Counted from the first letter of the stretch, positions 11,201 through 19,838 are shown. The stretch is DNA of 64,000 nt from MKSF01 sp037190225 (GCA_037190225.1 JBBCJL010000002.1:22093-86092); one strand, 5' to 3'. Notes: generated by a model not told the origin, from the letters alone. A program made the numbers and translations.

Positions 11201-11374
11201 CGTAAGGATATTGGCGCTGGCTCCCGGATAAGCGATATTGACCACCACTACCGGCGGCGCGATATCCGGGAATTGAGATATGGGTAACGATGTGATGGCC
11301 AGCAAGCCCATAAAGATGATCACTATGGACATGACGATAGCCAGCACAGGGCGTTTTATGAATTTTTGAAACAT
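8216..11374 (-). CDS. RND multidrug efflux pump, HAE1 family (AcrB/MexB-like)
   Basis: Inner-membrane proton-driven drug exporter. The 1052-residue protein has the AcrB layout: a first membrane helix (FIKRPVLAIVMSIVIIFMGLL), a large periplasmic porter loop, a six-helix bundle, a second loop and a second bundle. The proton-relay pair is present as D409-D410 in IGVVVDDAIVVVEAV, and GASAGGMLLGT in the last bundle is typical. The signature FFGPPAVPGYG identifies a hydrophobic/amphiphilic (HAE1) pump rather than a metal pump. It lies between the adaptor (32-base gap) and the outer-membrane duct (3-base gap). Confidence 0.95.
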   Translation of the reverse strand: MFQKFIKRPVLAIVMSIVIIFMGLLAITSLPISQFPDIAPPVVVVNIAYPGASANILTESVLIPMEKAINGTPGMKYMTSDATSAGEATIMVYFNLGTDPSQAMVNVKTRIEQVTNRLPELVQREGLVVSYTSPNMLMYVNLYSTDKHTDQKFLYNFANVNLIPEISRLNGVGSARILGSRIYAMRIWLNPDRMRAYNVSTDEVMEAMSQQSIIGTPGRLGQSTGKRSEALEYVLTYKGRYNKPEEYENIILRSNPEGEILRLKDVATIELGSEFYDIYSNLDGLPSASITLKQNYGSNANEVIKEVKQKLEEIKRSSFPPGMDYKITYDVSSFLNASIDKVVHTLVEAFVLVALVVFLFLGDWRSTLIPIIAVPVSLIGAFMFMQLFGLSINLITLFALVLAIGVVVDDAIVVVEAVHAKMAEKHLSPYKAVVEVIREISGAVIAITLLMTAVFIPVAFMSGPVGVFFRQFSITMACAIVISGFVALTLTPVLCAMILKPHQGRKKHRSLLERFLDAFNKRFNRLNVRYALLLKRIVNRRMITFLILTIFGLGILGINKVLPSGFIPNEDQGMIYAIVQTPPGSTLERTNDIARQLQKASEEIEGVASVTALAGYEILTEGRGSNAGTCLIELKDWSERRHNVNEIIEELEEKAKDIPGATIEFFGPPAVPGYGAAGGFSMRLLDKTNSDNYKELEKVNDDFMAALRKRKELKGLFTFFSANYPQFELVIDNEAAMQKGVNIENAMNNLSILIGSTYELGFIRFGTFYKVYVQAGPEYRALPDDILRLYVKNDRDEMVPYSAFMTMKKTHGLNEVTRYNMYPSSAIKGEPAEGYSTGEAIAAIQEVAAQVLPRGYDIGWEGLTKDEAARGNEALYIFLVVLGFVYLVLAAQYESFIIPLSVILSLPAGIFGSFLLLKLMGLSNDVYAQVGLVMLVGLLGKNAVLIVEFAMQKHAEGMSVYKSAVEGARVRFRPILMTSFAFIAGMLPLVVAHGPGAIGNRTIGAASAGGMLLGTVFGVIVVPGLYFIFGSLASRRKLIKHEEDHPLIDEML

Positions 11375-11406
11375 AAACAGATTAACTTTTTAAAATACAA
11401 TACACA

Positions 11407-12486
11407 TTATTCACTGGGAAGCTCCAATGAACTTAATACTTTCCTTATATCCTCGTATTCATACGCTATCTTATCATTATCCTGTACCTTACGGATACCT
11501 TCCAGCAGTATATGCTCGTTACCTTTCAGTCCGGCCCGGATAATGAATAAATCCGGCAGCTCTGCCTGTACCGTAACAGGGGTCAGCTTCACTACCTTAT
11601 CCTTGCCTACCACATATACATATCTTCTGTCCATGATCTCGAAAGTGGCTTTCTGGGGGATAATGACGGCATTCCTTACCGGTACGGACATCAGGATATT
11701 ACCTGTCTGGCCGTTTCTCAGCAGGTTGTCCGGGTTGGGGAAAGTGGCCCTGAAGGCTATATTACCGGTCTCGTTGTTGAAGTCCGCTTCTATGGTCTCT
11801 ACTTTACCGTTCTGGTTGAACAGCTGCTGGTTGGCCATGAGCAGCTGCACCGTTGCAAGGTTATGTGTGGAAGCGTTCGCTTTATAATTCAGGTATTCCG
11901 CTTCCGGAACATTGAAGTACACCCACATCTGGCTGTTATCAGATAAGGTCGTTATCAGGTCGCCTTCTTCCACAAGGCTGCCCAGCTTCAGGTTCAGGTG
12001 ATCTACAAATCCATCGAAAGGCGCCGTGATCTTCGTAAACTGCAGGTGCGTCTGCGCCAGCGCCAGCTCTGCCTTTGCCTTGCTGAGCTTCGCCTTTGCC
12101 ATTGCGAGCTCGTTGGGAGAGACCACATTCTTTTCCGCCAGGAGCTTCGTATTCTGCAGTTCGATATTCGCGGCTTCTACCTCTGCCTGGGCTTTATCGT
12201 ATTCCGCATTGTAAAGAAGCGGCATGATCTGGAAAAGCAGCTGGCCTTTCCTTACATACTGCCCTTCATCTACATATACTTTTTCCAGGTAGCCGCGCTC
12301 CTGGGATCTCACCTCGATATGCCGGATAGATCTTACCTGGCTTACATACTGTTTTACAATGACCGTATCGGTCTGCAGGGGTGTGGTAACAAGGAACTTC
12401 GCAGTTTCCTTATTATCCTTATGCTCTTTGCATGCCGTGAAGCACACGAGCACAATCAGCCCTGCAAGCATGAGCTGTTTTTTCAT
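11407..12486 (-). CDS. RND efflux periplasmic adaptor (AcrA/MexA family lipoprotein)
   Basis: Membrane-fusion lipoprotein that links pump and duct. The signal peptide ends at a lipobox-like CFTAC (C19). It is followed by a biotinyl-lipoyl-like domain split by a coiled-coil hairpin (LLYNAEYDKAQAEVEAANIE ... KLSKAKAELALAQTHLQFTK), the half-motif APFDGFVD, and the beta-barrel and membrane-proximal domains (FRATFPNPDNLLRNGQTGNI). The 359-residue length is typical. It is the first gene of the efflux operon. There is no adjacent regulator gene; a small exported protein gene lies 187 bases upstream on the same strand. Confidence 0.93.
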   Translation of the reverse strand: MKKQLMLAGLIVLVCFTACKEHKDNKETAKFLVTTPLQTDTVIVKQYVSQVRSIRHIEVRSQERGYLEKVYVDEGQYVRKGQLLFQIMPLLYNAEYDKAQAEVEAANIELQNTKLLAEKNVVSPNELAMAKAKLSKAKAELALAQTHLQFTKITAPFDGFVDHLNLKLGSLVEEGDLITTLSDNSQMWVYFNVPEAEYLNYKANASTHNLATVQLLMANQQLFNQNGKVETIEADFNNETGNIAFRATFPNPDNLLRNGQTGNILMSVPVRNAVIIPQKATFEIMDRRYVYVVGKDKVVKLTPVTVQAELPDLFIIRAGLKGNEHILLEGIRKVQDNDKIAYEYEDIRKVLSSLELPSE

Positions 12487-12673
12487 ACTTTCTTTGCTTG
12501 GGATTTAGCTTGATAAATAAAAAATAAATGGGGAATGGTTACTTACAGAGATCATGCGGCATACCTGCCGGGATTGACCGTCCATAAATTCTTAAGGCCA
12601 CGGAAGCGGCCATTATGCAACCCGCGCAGAAGTATCAGCTACCTCCGGGCAGTACACAAAAAACTGGTAATGA

Positions 12674-13093
12674 TCAGATCCGGAATATCTGGTACCGGAT
12701 GTATAGATAAGCAGAATAATGAGGGTAGGTATAGTGCCGTGAGCATGTATTGCCGGCAACGATTACAGTAAGGGGATGAAAGTGACAGGGAATAAGACTG
12801 CCGGTAACAGATGGCAGATCCAGGGCATCAGGCGCATAGTCATCGTCCGTTTCTGCCTTCTCGAAATTCACTTCGGAGCTCAGCCACCTGAAAGATGGTG
12901 CGGATTTGTGCTCTTTAAAAACATCGTTCAGATCATCAAGCGCTACTTCCACCTGTTGTGTCAGCCCTTTAACCGCACACTGTTCGGAAGCACGGCCGGC
13001 TTCCGTAGTATTTACGGCAGCAAACAGCATATGTACGCTACCGATCAGGAATGCAGCCAACAGCAAAAGATATCTGATAATCCGATTTTTCAT
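12674..13093 (-). CDS. Small exported protein of unknown function upstream of the efflux operon
   Basis: Not recognised. The 139-residue product has a plausible signal peptide (residues 1-26: KNRIIRYLLLLAAFLIG followed by HMLFAAVN), then a hydrophilic middle and a histidine/tyrosine-rich tail with CHFHP and RHYTYPHYS. Two cysteines and several histidines remain in the mature part, which could bind metal, but this is speculation. A TAATTTCG box (a variant -7) lies 9 bases before the start. It precedes the efflux adaptor gene on the same strand by 187 bases with no clear terminator between, so cotranscription is possible. The reading frame is supported mainly by the signal peptide and strand context. 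Confidence 0.6.
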   Translation of the reverse strand: MKNRIIRYLLLLAAFLIGSVHMLFAAVNTTEAGRASEQCAVKGLTQQVEVALDDLNDVFKEHKSAPSFRWLSSEVNFEKAETDDDYAPDALDLPSVTGSLIPCHFHPLTVIVAGNTCSRHYTYPHYSAYLYIRYQIFRI

Positions 13094-13102
13094 TTTCCAG
13101 GA

Positions 13103-13110
13103 CGAAATTA
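13103..13110 (-). promoter_or_regulatory. Candidate -7 box TAATTTCG
   Basis: It reads TAATTTCG on the minus strand, one base from the TAnnTTTG consensus, 9 bases before the start of the small exported protein. Confidence 0.4.
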
Positions 13111-13210
13111 GTTATTCTGCATCATATGATGATAAAAAGAACGCGTTAATTTGATATTAATTCGAACAGGACATTCCGGCGAGCATCCTGTCAGTCAATT
13201 ATTTATTCGC

Positions 13211-13218
13211 TATTTTTG
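13211..13218 (+). promoter_or_regulatory. -7 box TATTTTTG of the DCC-family gene
   Basis: An exact TAnnTTTG element 15 bases before the ATG at 13234. The TTG at 13216 inside it is in frame with the gene and could be mistaken for a start codon. No clear -33 TTTG was found at the usual distance. Confidence 0.65.
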
Positions 13219-13233
13219 CAAAAACGGCACCAG

Positions 13234-13653
13234 ATGGACCAGGTATTCCGGGAGCATCATATCATATTCTATGACGGAGACTGCGGCTTCTGCAATGCTT
13301 CCGTCCGGTGGATCCTGCCGAGGGATGCACATGGGGTATTTATATTCGCATCCCTGCAATCTGCGGCGGGTACAGCGGTAAAGGAAAGGCTGCAGCTCCC
13401 TGCTGATTACACTCAAAGCCTGATCGTCTGGGATCCTGCATTACAACAGGCTTATTATAAAAGCAGGGCAGTATATCATATCCTGAAACAGCTGCCCCGT
13501 TATAAATGGCTGTCCTTTATCTTGAAAATCACGCCTTCCTTCCTGGCAGATGCCGTTTACCGGGTAGTAGCAAAATACAGGAAACTGCTGGCTTCCGATA
13601 ACCCATCCTGCGATCTCCGCTACCGGGATGTCTACAGGGAAAGATTTTTATAA
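13234..13653 (+). CDS. DCC family thiol-disulfide oxidoreductase-like protein (DUF393)
   Basis: Small protein of the DUF393/DCC family, which has a thioredoxin-like fold. The family motif FYDGDCGFC is at residues 12-20, giving a C17-x-x-C20 pair; a second conserved patch, SRAVYHILKQL, lies near residue 80. I place the start at the ATG at 13234, because the upstream TTG at 13216 lies inside the -7 promoter box. The resulting 139 residues match the family. Cytosolic or membrane-associated; the partner is unknown. The next gene is convergent and shares a terminator. Confidence 0.88.
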   Translation: MDQVFREHHIIFYDGDCGFCNASVRWILPRDAHGVFIFASLQSAAGTAVKERLQLPADYTQSLIVWDPALQQAYYKSRAVYHILKQLPRYKWLSFILKITPSFLADAVYRVVAKYRKLLASDNPSCDLRYRDVYRERFL

Positions 13654-13677
13654 AAGCAGCCTTAGCAGCCTCCTTAC

Positions 13678-13720
13678 AACAGCAGCGCTTCCGTTTGCTG
13701 ACGAAAGCGCTGCTGTTTTA
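13678..13720. terminator. Bidirectional terminator between convergent genes
   Basis: The arms AACAGCAGCGCTT and AAGCGCTGCTGTT form a 13-bp stem extended by CGT/ACG after one mismatch, followed by TTTTA. It serves the DCC gene (plus) and the glycosyltransferase fusion (minus). Confidence 0.85.
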
Positions 13721-13735
13721 CAGAAAGGACAGCCG

Positions 13736-16654
13736 TTACCTGCCTCCCAGTTTCGGGTTAAAGCGAATGGCTTCATTCATATAAGATTGTGCCTGGTTCA
13801 TATCTCCCATCTGCTGGTAACACATACTGAGGTAGTAATAATACGCTCCCAGCATCTGCGCCGCATATTGCATATTATTTCCTGCCATCATATCCTCATT
13901 GTCCTCGAGGTAGATATCCCTGTACTTATCAAACATTTCCTTATTATGCCTGGCTCCCGCGCTCAATACATCCACGGCTTCTTTGAGGCGGTTGCTCTGG
14001 GCATACGCCATACCCAGCATCAGCTTGTTGTTATCAACAGGATGATAGGTAACGGCTTTTTCCAGCACATCGGCGGCTTTAGCGAATGCCCCGGTATTCA
14101 GGTAGCACTGGCCCAGCTTGACCAGGACCGCCTCGTTGGTCTCATCTGTACGGAGATAAGCTTCAAATTCCCTGATGGCAGTGGCAAAATCCTGGGCTTC
14201 CATAGCCCTGGTGCCCAGGTAATCTCCATCGTGCTTTTTCCTGATCGCGAAAGACAGCGGCACACCGTCCCTTTCTATAGTAACCAGTCTGTCCTTAGCG
14301 GGCCATCCGTCAGCCTTAAGCAGGTCATAATCCACAAACCGGGACATGAAGATGCCGTAATCATAGTCTTTATCCGTACGGCCTTCAAATTTGGAGTAGA
14401 TCACCTTAATATAGGGAGACACTGTTTTGGCATATTCATTCACTTCCTTTACCATATTGGTTATAAGGAGAACGGTATCTTTGGCTGCTGCAAAGTTCTC
14501 TTTTTCTGCCAGCGTAAAAAAGCATTCCCTCGCGGAGTTCATATAATAATCCGTTTCAAACACTTTGTAATTGCCTGCCAGTCCGCCGCTCATGTCATTA
14601 AAATATACATACTGGTTGGGATGCAATGCGAACAGCTTCCTTACCGGCAGGAATAAGCCTGCTGCCAGCACCAAAGCGAAGGAGGTCTTCACCATTTTCG
14701 ACCTGGCAATGTCAAAGATAAAGCCGGCTGTCAGCGCAGCGCCGATCACCATAGTGGGATAGATGAACAGGAAGTGCCTCCAGCCGTCATAAAGACCGGA
14801 CCCTTTATAGACCGCATAAGCTACGGGAAACACGGTCACGAACAGCAGGAAGTAGACAAACGCCGTTTTATAGTACCTGGCAAGCCTGAATATCAGCATC
14901 ACGAAAGCAGCAAACAGGAGCAGCACGATCTCGGGAGAGGTCCTGAGTATCCATAGCAAGGTATAGTTCCATGGCGGCATACCCGAGTTGATCATCTCAC
15001 CGTTGAACAGCACCCTGACCGTAACGGGGAATTTGGTCATTTTTTCCATTGACAGCAATGGATTGGACAACGGAGCCTGGAGCGCCCATGGCCAGGTACA
15101 GATACCCAACGCGTAGGAAACAATTACTATAACGGCGCCCATACCGGCCAGCCTCCACAGGTCGCTGCTGAAAAGACCGCTGATCTCCTTATTATATAAT
15201 TTCCACAAATAAATAATTGCCGTGAAAAGGCCCAGGTAAGCGTACAGCATCAAGCCCCCGATCCTTATATTCAGGGTAATGGCTATACCTAACGTTATAA
15301 GTATGACAGACCTCCATGAGGGCCTGGGCAAGGCTTTCAGGAAAGGAATGAAATGGTACAAAGTAAATATCATACCGAAGGCAAAGGGAATATCCTTGGA
15401 GTTGTTGATGGATTCACCGAACAAACGCGGTGACAGCCATACGAATAGCAGCGCTATAAAGCCGACCCGCCAGCCTCCCAAACGCTTGGCGAAAAGACCT
15501 GTGAAAAGGAACAGCAGGCAGCCTACTATAGCATTCACAAAGTGTCTTACATCATATTCGAAGACCTGGGGAAAACATTTGGATATTTTTACCAGTAACA
15601 GCTCATAACCGCCGCTATAGTATATAATGGCGTCATAATTCTGGTTTCTTCCTATTTCCGAATAGGCGGTGCTGTCGCCGTTCTCGAAGTAATTGTATAT
15701 CTCATGCCCGTATTGGTTCTGTATCCATTCGTCCCCTGAAAGCCCGTATTTCCCGCTTATAGCAGGCATAATAATGAACATCAGCAAAGCAGCCGTCACA
15801 AAGAGCAGCCTGAATATGGATTCCCTTTTATACCGCGCACTATCCTGAACCGGCGGCAATAATGTGTCGTTCTTAGAGAACAGCAGCTTTAAAGGCTCTG
15901 CAATGTAATAGTTCCACCGCATCCTTATACCCAGCATAACCGTCTGGCCCAGCATATTAAAGGCGTCCTTTGCCAGGCTGATCTTGCTGCCTTCCCTGTT
16001 GATGCATTTTACCGGCATTTCCGTGATCCTGAACCGGTTCAGATCAGCCCTGTATAGCAGCTCCACATCATGCGCCCAGCCTTTTATCTTCATATTGGCA
16101 AACAGGTATTTGGCCAGGGCTGCGGGGTATAGCTTAAAGCCGCTCTGGTTGTCGCTCACCTTAATAGTGGTCAGCACCTTGGTGATACCGCTGAAAATAT
16201 AGCCGGCTACCTTCCTGAATGATTTATTGGCCGGCTGCTCTCCCTCCCAGACGTTTTCGGATGCTTTATGCAACCTGCTGCCCAGCAGGATCTCATCATC
16301 GGCAAATTCCTTTTTGATCTTCAGCCATTCCATGACCAGCATAGGATCATAGCTGAGATCCGCGTCCATTGTCAGAATATGCGTACCGGTGGCCAGCTCA
16401 ACACCTTTACGAAGCGCATTGCCTTTGCCCTGGTTCTGCTCCAGGCTGTATAATGTAAACTTTCCCAGCTTTTCCTGCTCCTGCAGAAAATCGTTATTCC
16501 TGATCGTAGCAACCACATCATCAGTACTGCCATCATCAATAATGATGATCTCATAGTCGTGCGGAAATTTGGACGCAAAATTCTTCAATGCTGCAAAAAG
16601 CATCCCGATCCTTTGCTGCTCGTTATAACAGGGTATTACAATTGATAATTTCAT
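13736..16654 (-). CDS. Three-part fusion: GT2 glycosyltransferase, GT-C-like membrane domain, TPR tail
   Basis: A 972-residue membrane protein. Residues 1-250 form a family 2 (DPM1-like) glycosyltransferase: KLSIVIPCYNE at the start, the NQGKGNALRKG loop, the DxD at D97-A-D99 and SGFKLYP. Residues about 285-690 are a multi-spanning region with an early periplasmic acidic loop (GLSGDEWIQ) and a segment FGESINNSKDIPFA, resembling GT-C/GT39-type enzymes. Residues about 825-970 are TPR helices (AIREFEAYLRTDE, LGQCYLNTGAFAKAADVLEKAV). A plausible job is to make a polyprenyl-phosphate sugar and transfer it on the outer face, but that is inference. It follows a methyltransferase gene by 53 bases in the same direction. 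Confidence 0.82.
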   Translation of the reverse strand: MKLSIVIPCYNEQQRIGMLFAALKNFASKFPHDYEIIIIDDGSTDDVVATIRNNDFLQEQEKLGKFTLYSLEQNQGKGNALRKGVELATGTHILTMDADLSYDPMLVMEWLKIKKEFADDEILLGSRLHKASENVWEGEQPANKSFRKVAGYIFSGITKVLTTIKVSDNQSGFKLYPAALAKYLFANMKIKGWAHDVELLYRADLNRFRITEMPVKCINREGSKISLAKDAFNMLGQTVMLGIRMRWNYYIAEPLKLLFSKNDTLLPPVQDSARYKRESIFRLLFVTAALLMFIIMPAISGKYGLSGDEWIQNQYGHEIYNYFENGDSTAYSEIGRNQNYDAIIYYSGGYELLLVKISKCFPQVFEYDVRHFVNAIVGCLLFLFTGLFAKRLGGWRVGFIALLFVWLSPRLFGESINNSKDIPFAFGMIFTLYHFIPFLKALPRPSWRSVILITLGIAITLNIRIGGLMLYAYLGLFTAIIYLWKLYNKEISGLFSSDLWRLAGMGAVIVIVSYALGICTWPWALQAPLSNPLLSMEKMTKFPVTVRVLFNGEMINSGMPPWNYTLLWILRTSPEIVLLLFAAFVMLIFRLARYYKTAFVYFLLFVTVFPVAYAVYKGSGLYDGWRHFLFIYPTMVIGAALTAGFIFDIARSKMVKTSFALVLAAGLFLPVRKLFALHPNQYVYFNDMSGGLAGNYKVFETDYYMNSARECFFTLAEKENFAAAKDTVLLITNMVKEVNEYAKTVSPYIKVIYSKFEGRTDKDYDYGIFMSRFVDYDLLKADGWPAKDRLVTIERDGVPLSFAIRKKHDGDYLGTRAMEAQDFATAIREFEAYLRTDETNEAVLVKLGQCYLNTGAFAKAADVLEKAVTYHPVDNNKLMLGMAYAQSNRLKEAVDVLSAGARHNKEMFDKYRDIYLEDNEDMMAGNNMQYAAQMLGAYYYYLSMCYQQMGDMNQAQSYMNEAIRFNPKLGGR

Positions 16655-16707
16655 TGTTATATAAAATGTTTAAAAGAACCGGCTCAATGGTCCTGACCTG
16701 TAATGGG

Positions 16708-17400
16708 TTATTTCTCCCCCACAAATACGAAATCACCGTTCAGGGCCTTAATAGTGTACCTGTCCATTTTCATGGCAGCTATAAGATCCGCCTCTTTATG
16801 AAAGAACCTGACATGAAGGTCAAGCGTATAATAATAGTATCGCTGCTTCGGTACCGTTACGATCACTTTTTTCCGGGCTATTCTCTTGATCTCCGATACG
16901 GCTTTATCAAAATCTTTCACGTGCTCCAGGATATGGCTACAGATAACCACATCAAAGGAATTATCAGGGAAGGGCAGGTTCTCTATATTACCCTTCTGGT
17001 ACTGCGTGCCCGGTACCGGCACGGCATCAAAGAGATCGCACCCCCAGATATTTTTGGCGCCTTTCTTAACCAGCTGCTCTAAAAAATATCCTCTCCCGCA
17101 GCCTATGTCGATCACACTTTCCATATCGTCCGTAACTTCATTAAGAATATGGGAAACGCATTTACGGTTCAGGTCAGTAGGGCGGTATTTGCCGATAGGG
17201 TCCAGCTCCCTGTACACTGTTTCGTATTCCTCATCAGACATGAACGGCACCAGGCTTTTGAACTCCATCATGGTCCTGATATTCTTCCCGTTAAAGGCAT
17301 AATAGAAGAACGGGTACATAAAGTACTTATTATCCCTGATTACCGGCGGTAACAGCTCATCCATCATATAACGGATCACATTGGTTACATCTCTATTCAT
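16708..17400 (-). CDS. Class I SAM-dependent methyltransferase
   Basis: A 230-residue methyltransferase with motif I VIDIGCGRGYFLE at residues 96-108, the acidic residue in GCDLFDA after strand 2, and NIENLPFPDNSFDVVICSHILEHV, which covers motifs post-I to II (a Methyltransf_11 pattern). The N-terminal 70 residues (FFYYAFNGKN, MMEFKSLVPFM) are an unassigned extension, often found in methyltransferases acting on polysaccharide or lipid-linked sugars. A TATTTTTG -7 box lies 51 bases upstream. With the following glycosyltransferase fusion it probably forms a two-gene unit, suggesting a glycan or lipid substrate. The exact substrate is not visible. Confidence 0.87.
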   Translation of the reverse strand: MNRDVTNVIRYMMDELLPPVIRDNKYFMYPFFYYAFNGKNIRTMMEFKSLVPFMSDEEYETVYRELDPIGKYRPTDLNRKCVSHILNEVTDDMESVIDIGCGRGYFLEQLVKKGAKNIWGCDLFDAVPVPGTQYQKGNIENLPFPDNSFDVVICSHILEHVKDFDKAVSEIKRIARKKVIVTVPKQRYYYYTLDLHVRFFHKEADLIAAMKMDRYTIKALNGDFVFVGEK

Positions 17401-17451
17401 TGGTTACAATTCCCGTATTTATTGAATACTATTTTACATTTATAAAAAATA

Positions 17452-17459
17452 CAAAAATA
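17452..17459 (-). promoter_or_regulatory. -7 box TATTTTTG of the methyltransferase-glycosyltransferase unit
   Basis: It reads TATTTTTG on the minus strand, an exact TAnnTTTG match, and implies a leader of about 45 bases. Confidence 0.55.
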
Positions 17460-17605
17460 GTCAAGTTAGCGCTATAAATATAATAACAGACCAGGCATTT
17501 TAAAGCTGCATTGATCTGATGACCGGCCTGCTTTCCCTATGCTTTTTAAGCAACATGCAGGCACTTTTGCGGCAGCCGGGAGTATCAGGCACTTCCGTTA
17601 TAAAA

Positions 17606-17642
17606 AAAAGGGTTGATGCTTTATACCAGCAACAACCCTTTT
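17606..17642 (-). terminator. Terminator after the porE-like gene
   Basis: Inverted arms AAAAGGGTTG and CAACCCTTTT with A/T runs on both sides, 16 bases past the stop of the minus-strand OmpA protein. Confidence 0.8.
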
Positions 17643-17657
17643 ACAGCAAGATAATAA

Positions 17658-19838
17658 TTAGTTTTTGTTCACTCGGGATCCGGGAGCTCCTACTCCGGAC
17701 TCTGCATCACTGCCTGACTCATCTATATTCTCTATATCAATATCCAGGTTCTTAGATTGCTCACCTATGGTACCGGGCTTATTGGAATCATATATTTTTC
17801 TTCTTGTAGGCACATCAGTAAGGATCTTGAATTCCGTTCTCCTGTTCAGGGCACGTCCCTGGGGATTATCCTTTCCGTTCTCAAGCGTATTCGGTGCAAC
17901 AGGTTTTTCCATTCCGAACCCGATGGCCGTCAGGCGGGAGCGGTCAATGCCGTTCTGAACCAGGTAGTTCACTACCGATTGCGCTCTCCTTTGAGATAAT
18001 GCTTTATTATATTCGGGCTTACCTTTTCCGTCAGTATGTGAGTGGATCTCTACGTCCAGCGAAGGATTATCCTGCAAGTAGTTGATCAGCTTTTCCAGCT
18101 CTGCGGCAGAGGTAGGCAGGATATTGGCATCATCAAATTCATAATGGATGTTATCCAGCCTGAATGGTCCGTAAGATATCTCATCTACGTATAAGGTCAC
18201 ATATACGGTATCATCCGGGGAGTGACGTTTTTTATCCATAGTGCTTACTACGCCACGGGTAGAGGTAAAGCCCTGCTTGTCTGCGGTAAGGATATAATTA
18301 TGGCCTCTTTGAGTTCTGAACTCGAACTGGCCTTCCGTAGAGTTGAATGTCTTGATATTACCGGCCTCATCCACCATTTTCACCACCACTTCAGAAACAG
18401 GGGACTGGTCGCTTTGTTTCAGCACCTTACCTAAAACGTACAGCTTAGGCTCATACTGTATTCTCCAGATATCATCACAACAGGTCGGGTTTTTAAGCGC
18501 TATGGAACCCACACGGTTAGACACCACGTAAGCATCAGGCTTACCATACGGATCCAGCACATAATACATCTCATCTGCTGAGGTATTGATAGGATATCCG
18601 AGATTGGAAACATTGGTATAACGGGACGGACCACCTTTTGCAGAGTAGATATCATAGCCACCCAGTGTTTTCCAGCCATCGGAAGCGAAGTATAACTTGC
18701 CTTCCCTCTCGTCATAGTATGGTGTGATCTCATTACCTTCCGTATTCACCTGCTTACCGGCATTCTGAGGACGGCGATAGGTTTTCAGCTTAGGATCGTA
18801 TACCGTGTACCAGATATCATTTCCACCACGGCTTTGCAGCTTACGGTCAGAAACGAAGAATAAGACCTCTTTCTTACCGATCTTTGTTGAATGCGGATGC
18901 GTGCTGGAAGATCCTTTCTGGTTGATCTCAAATCCCAGCTCGGCAGGCTCGCTCCATCTGTCCCCGGTAAACTCGGATACCATGATGCGGCAGTCCATTT
19001 TGCCGGAATCCGCTTCCAGGCAGCGCGTAAAGAAGAAGCGGTCACCGCCGGGGCTGTAAGCGCCGTTACCTACGTGGAACCTCGGATCGTTGAAGTTACC
19101 GTCATTGAACTTCAGTGCCCACTGGAAAGTGTCCTTTTCTTCCTTATTCTTAAATTTATGCGATACCATAAAACGGGAAACATAATCTTCCCTGGCCATC
19201 CTGCCCCTGTCTACTACCTGGTTGGATTTCATGGTAGCGAACAGTAATACGGTATCTCCCAGCGGGAGCGGAGCCGCCTCCGTGTAAGCCGTATTCACAT
19301 TAGGACCTAAGTTGAACACGCTGGCATCGATCGGATCCAGGTAAGATTTCTTACCCATTTCACAACCGTCTATCTCCAGCTGCGCCCTTTTCTTTAATTT
19401 CTTATATTCTTTGGGATTATCGTTAATGAAACGCCGAAATGCCGCGATCGCCTCGTCATACTTCCCGTCCATTTTCAGCATGAGACCCTGCTTGTAGATA
19501 GACTCGGGATACAGCTTTGGAGCCAGGTCATATGCGAAACCATAGTGCTTGGCTGACAGGGGATAATCTCTCAGGTACCAGTAACATTCCGCTATCTGGT
19601 AGTGTAAATATGGATTTCTCGATTGCTCTTCCAATAACTGATTGTAATAGTCTACTGCGCTGAAATACGCACCAGACTTAAAGAGGCCGTCTGCCCAGCG
19701 TAATTTCTTTTCATATCCTAATTTAACAACAGGATCGTTTGATTTATCCTTGTATTTACTCGCTTGTGCTAAAGCATCACCTTGTGCGACAGATGTAAAC
19801 AATGCTGTCATTAAAATAAGTAACGATTTGCGTTTCAT
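17658..19838 (-). CDS. porE: PorE-like T9SS protein: TPR, PD40 propeller, carboxypeptidase-like and OmpA domains
   Basis: Periplasmic/outer-membrane protein with the full PorE architecture. After a signal peptide (MKRKSLLILMTALFTSVAQG) come TPR helices (about 40-165; VDYYNQLLEEQSRNPYLHYQ), a PD40/WD40-like beta-propeller (about 185-450; GDRFFFTRCLEAD, VLFFVSDRKL), a carboxypeptidase regulatory-like domain (about 470-550) and an OmpA-like domain with the peptidoglycan-binding Asp and Arg in IHSHTDGKGK and LSQRRAQSV. PorE tethers T9SS to peptidoglycan. The start is placed at 19838, because an upstream in-frame ATG at 19907 would put 23 polar residues before the signal peptide. It follows a porP/sprF gene. 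It could be a PorE paralogue rather than the core component, because such pairs are often duplicated. Confidence 0.8.
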   Translation of the reverse strand: MKRKSLLILMTALFTSVAQGDALAQASKYKDKSNDPVVKLGYEKKLRWADGLFKSGAYFSAVDYYNQLLEEQSRNPYLHYQIAECYWYLRDYPLSAKHYGFAYDLAPKLYPESIYKQGLMLKMDGKYDEAIAAFRRFINDNPKEYKKLKKRAQLEIDGCEMGKKSYLDPIDASVFNLGPNVNTAYTEAAPLPLGDTVLLFATMKSNQVVDRGRMAREDYVSRFMVSHKFKNKEEKDTFQWALKFNDGNFNDPRFHVGNGAYSPGGDRFFFTRCLEADSGKMDCRIMVSEFTGDRWSEPAELGFEINQKGSSSTHPHSTKIGKKEVLFFVSDRKLQSRGGNDIWYTVYDPKLKTYRRPQNAGKQVNTEGNEITPYYDEREGKLYFASDGWKTLGGYDIYSAKGGPSRYTNVSNLGYPINTSADEMYYVLDPYGKPDAYVVSNRVGSIALKNPTCCDDIWRIQYEPKLYVLGKVLKQSDQSPVSEVVVKMVDEAGNIKTFNSTEGQFEFRTQRGHNYILTADKQGFTSTRGVVSTMDKKRHSPDDTVYVTLYVDEISYGPFRLDNIHYEFDDANILPTSAAELEKLINYLQDNPSLDVEIHSHTDGKGKPEYNKALSQRRAQSVVNYLVQNGIDRSRLTAIGFGMEKPVAPNTLENGKDNPQGRALNRRTEFKILTDVPTRRKIYDSNKPGTIGEQSKNLDIDIENIDESGSDAESGVGAPGSRVNKN

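Noticed and set aside
8216..11374. Heavy-metal (CusA-type) efflux pump
   Set aside because: FFGPPAVPGYG and the overall pattern match HAE1 drug pumps, and the metal-binding methionine clusters of CusA were not seen.
13736..14656. Plus-strand reading frames opposite the glycosyltransferase fusion
   Set aside because: The minus-strand protein contains clear GT2 and TPR motifs; the plus-strand frame has no recognisable start context or domains.
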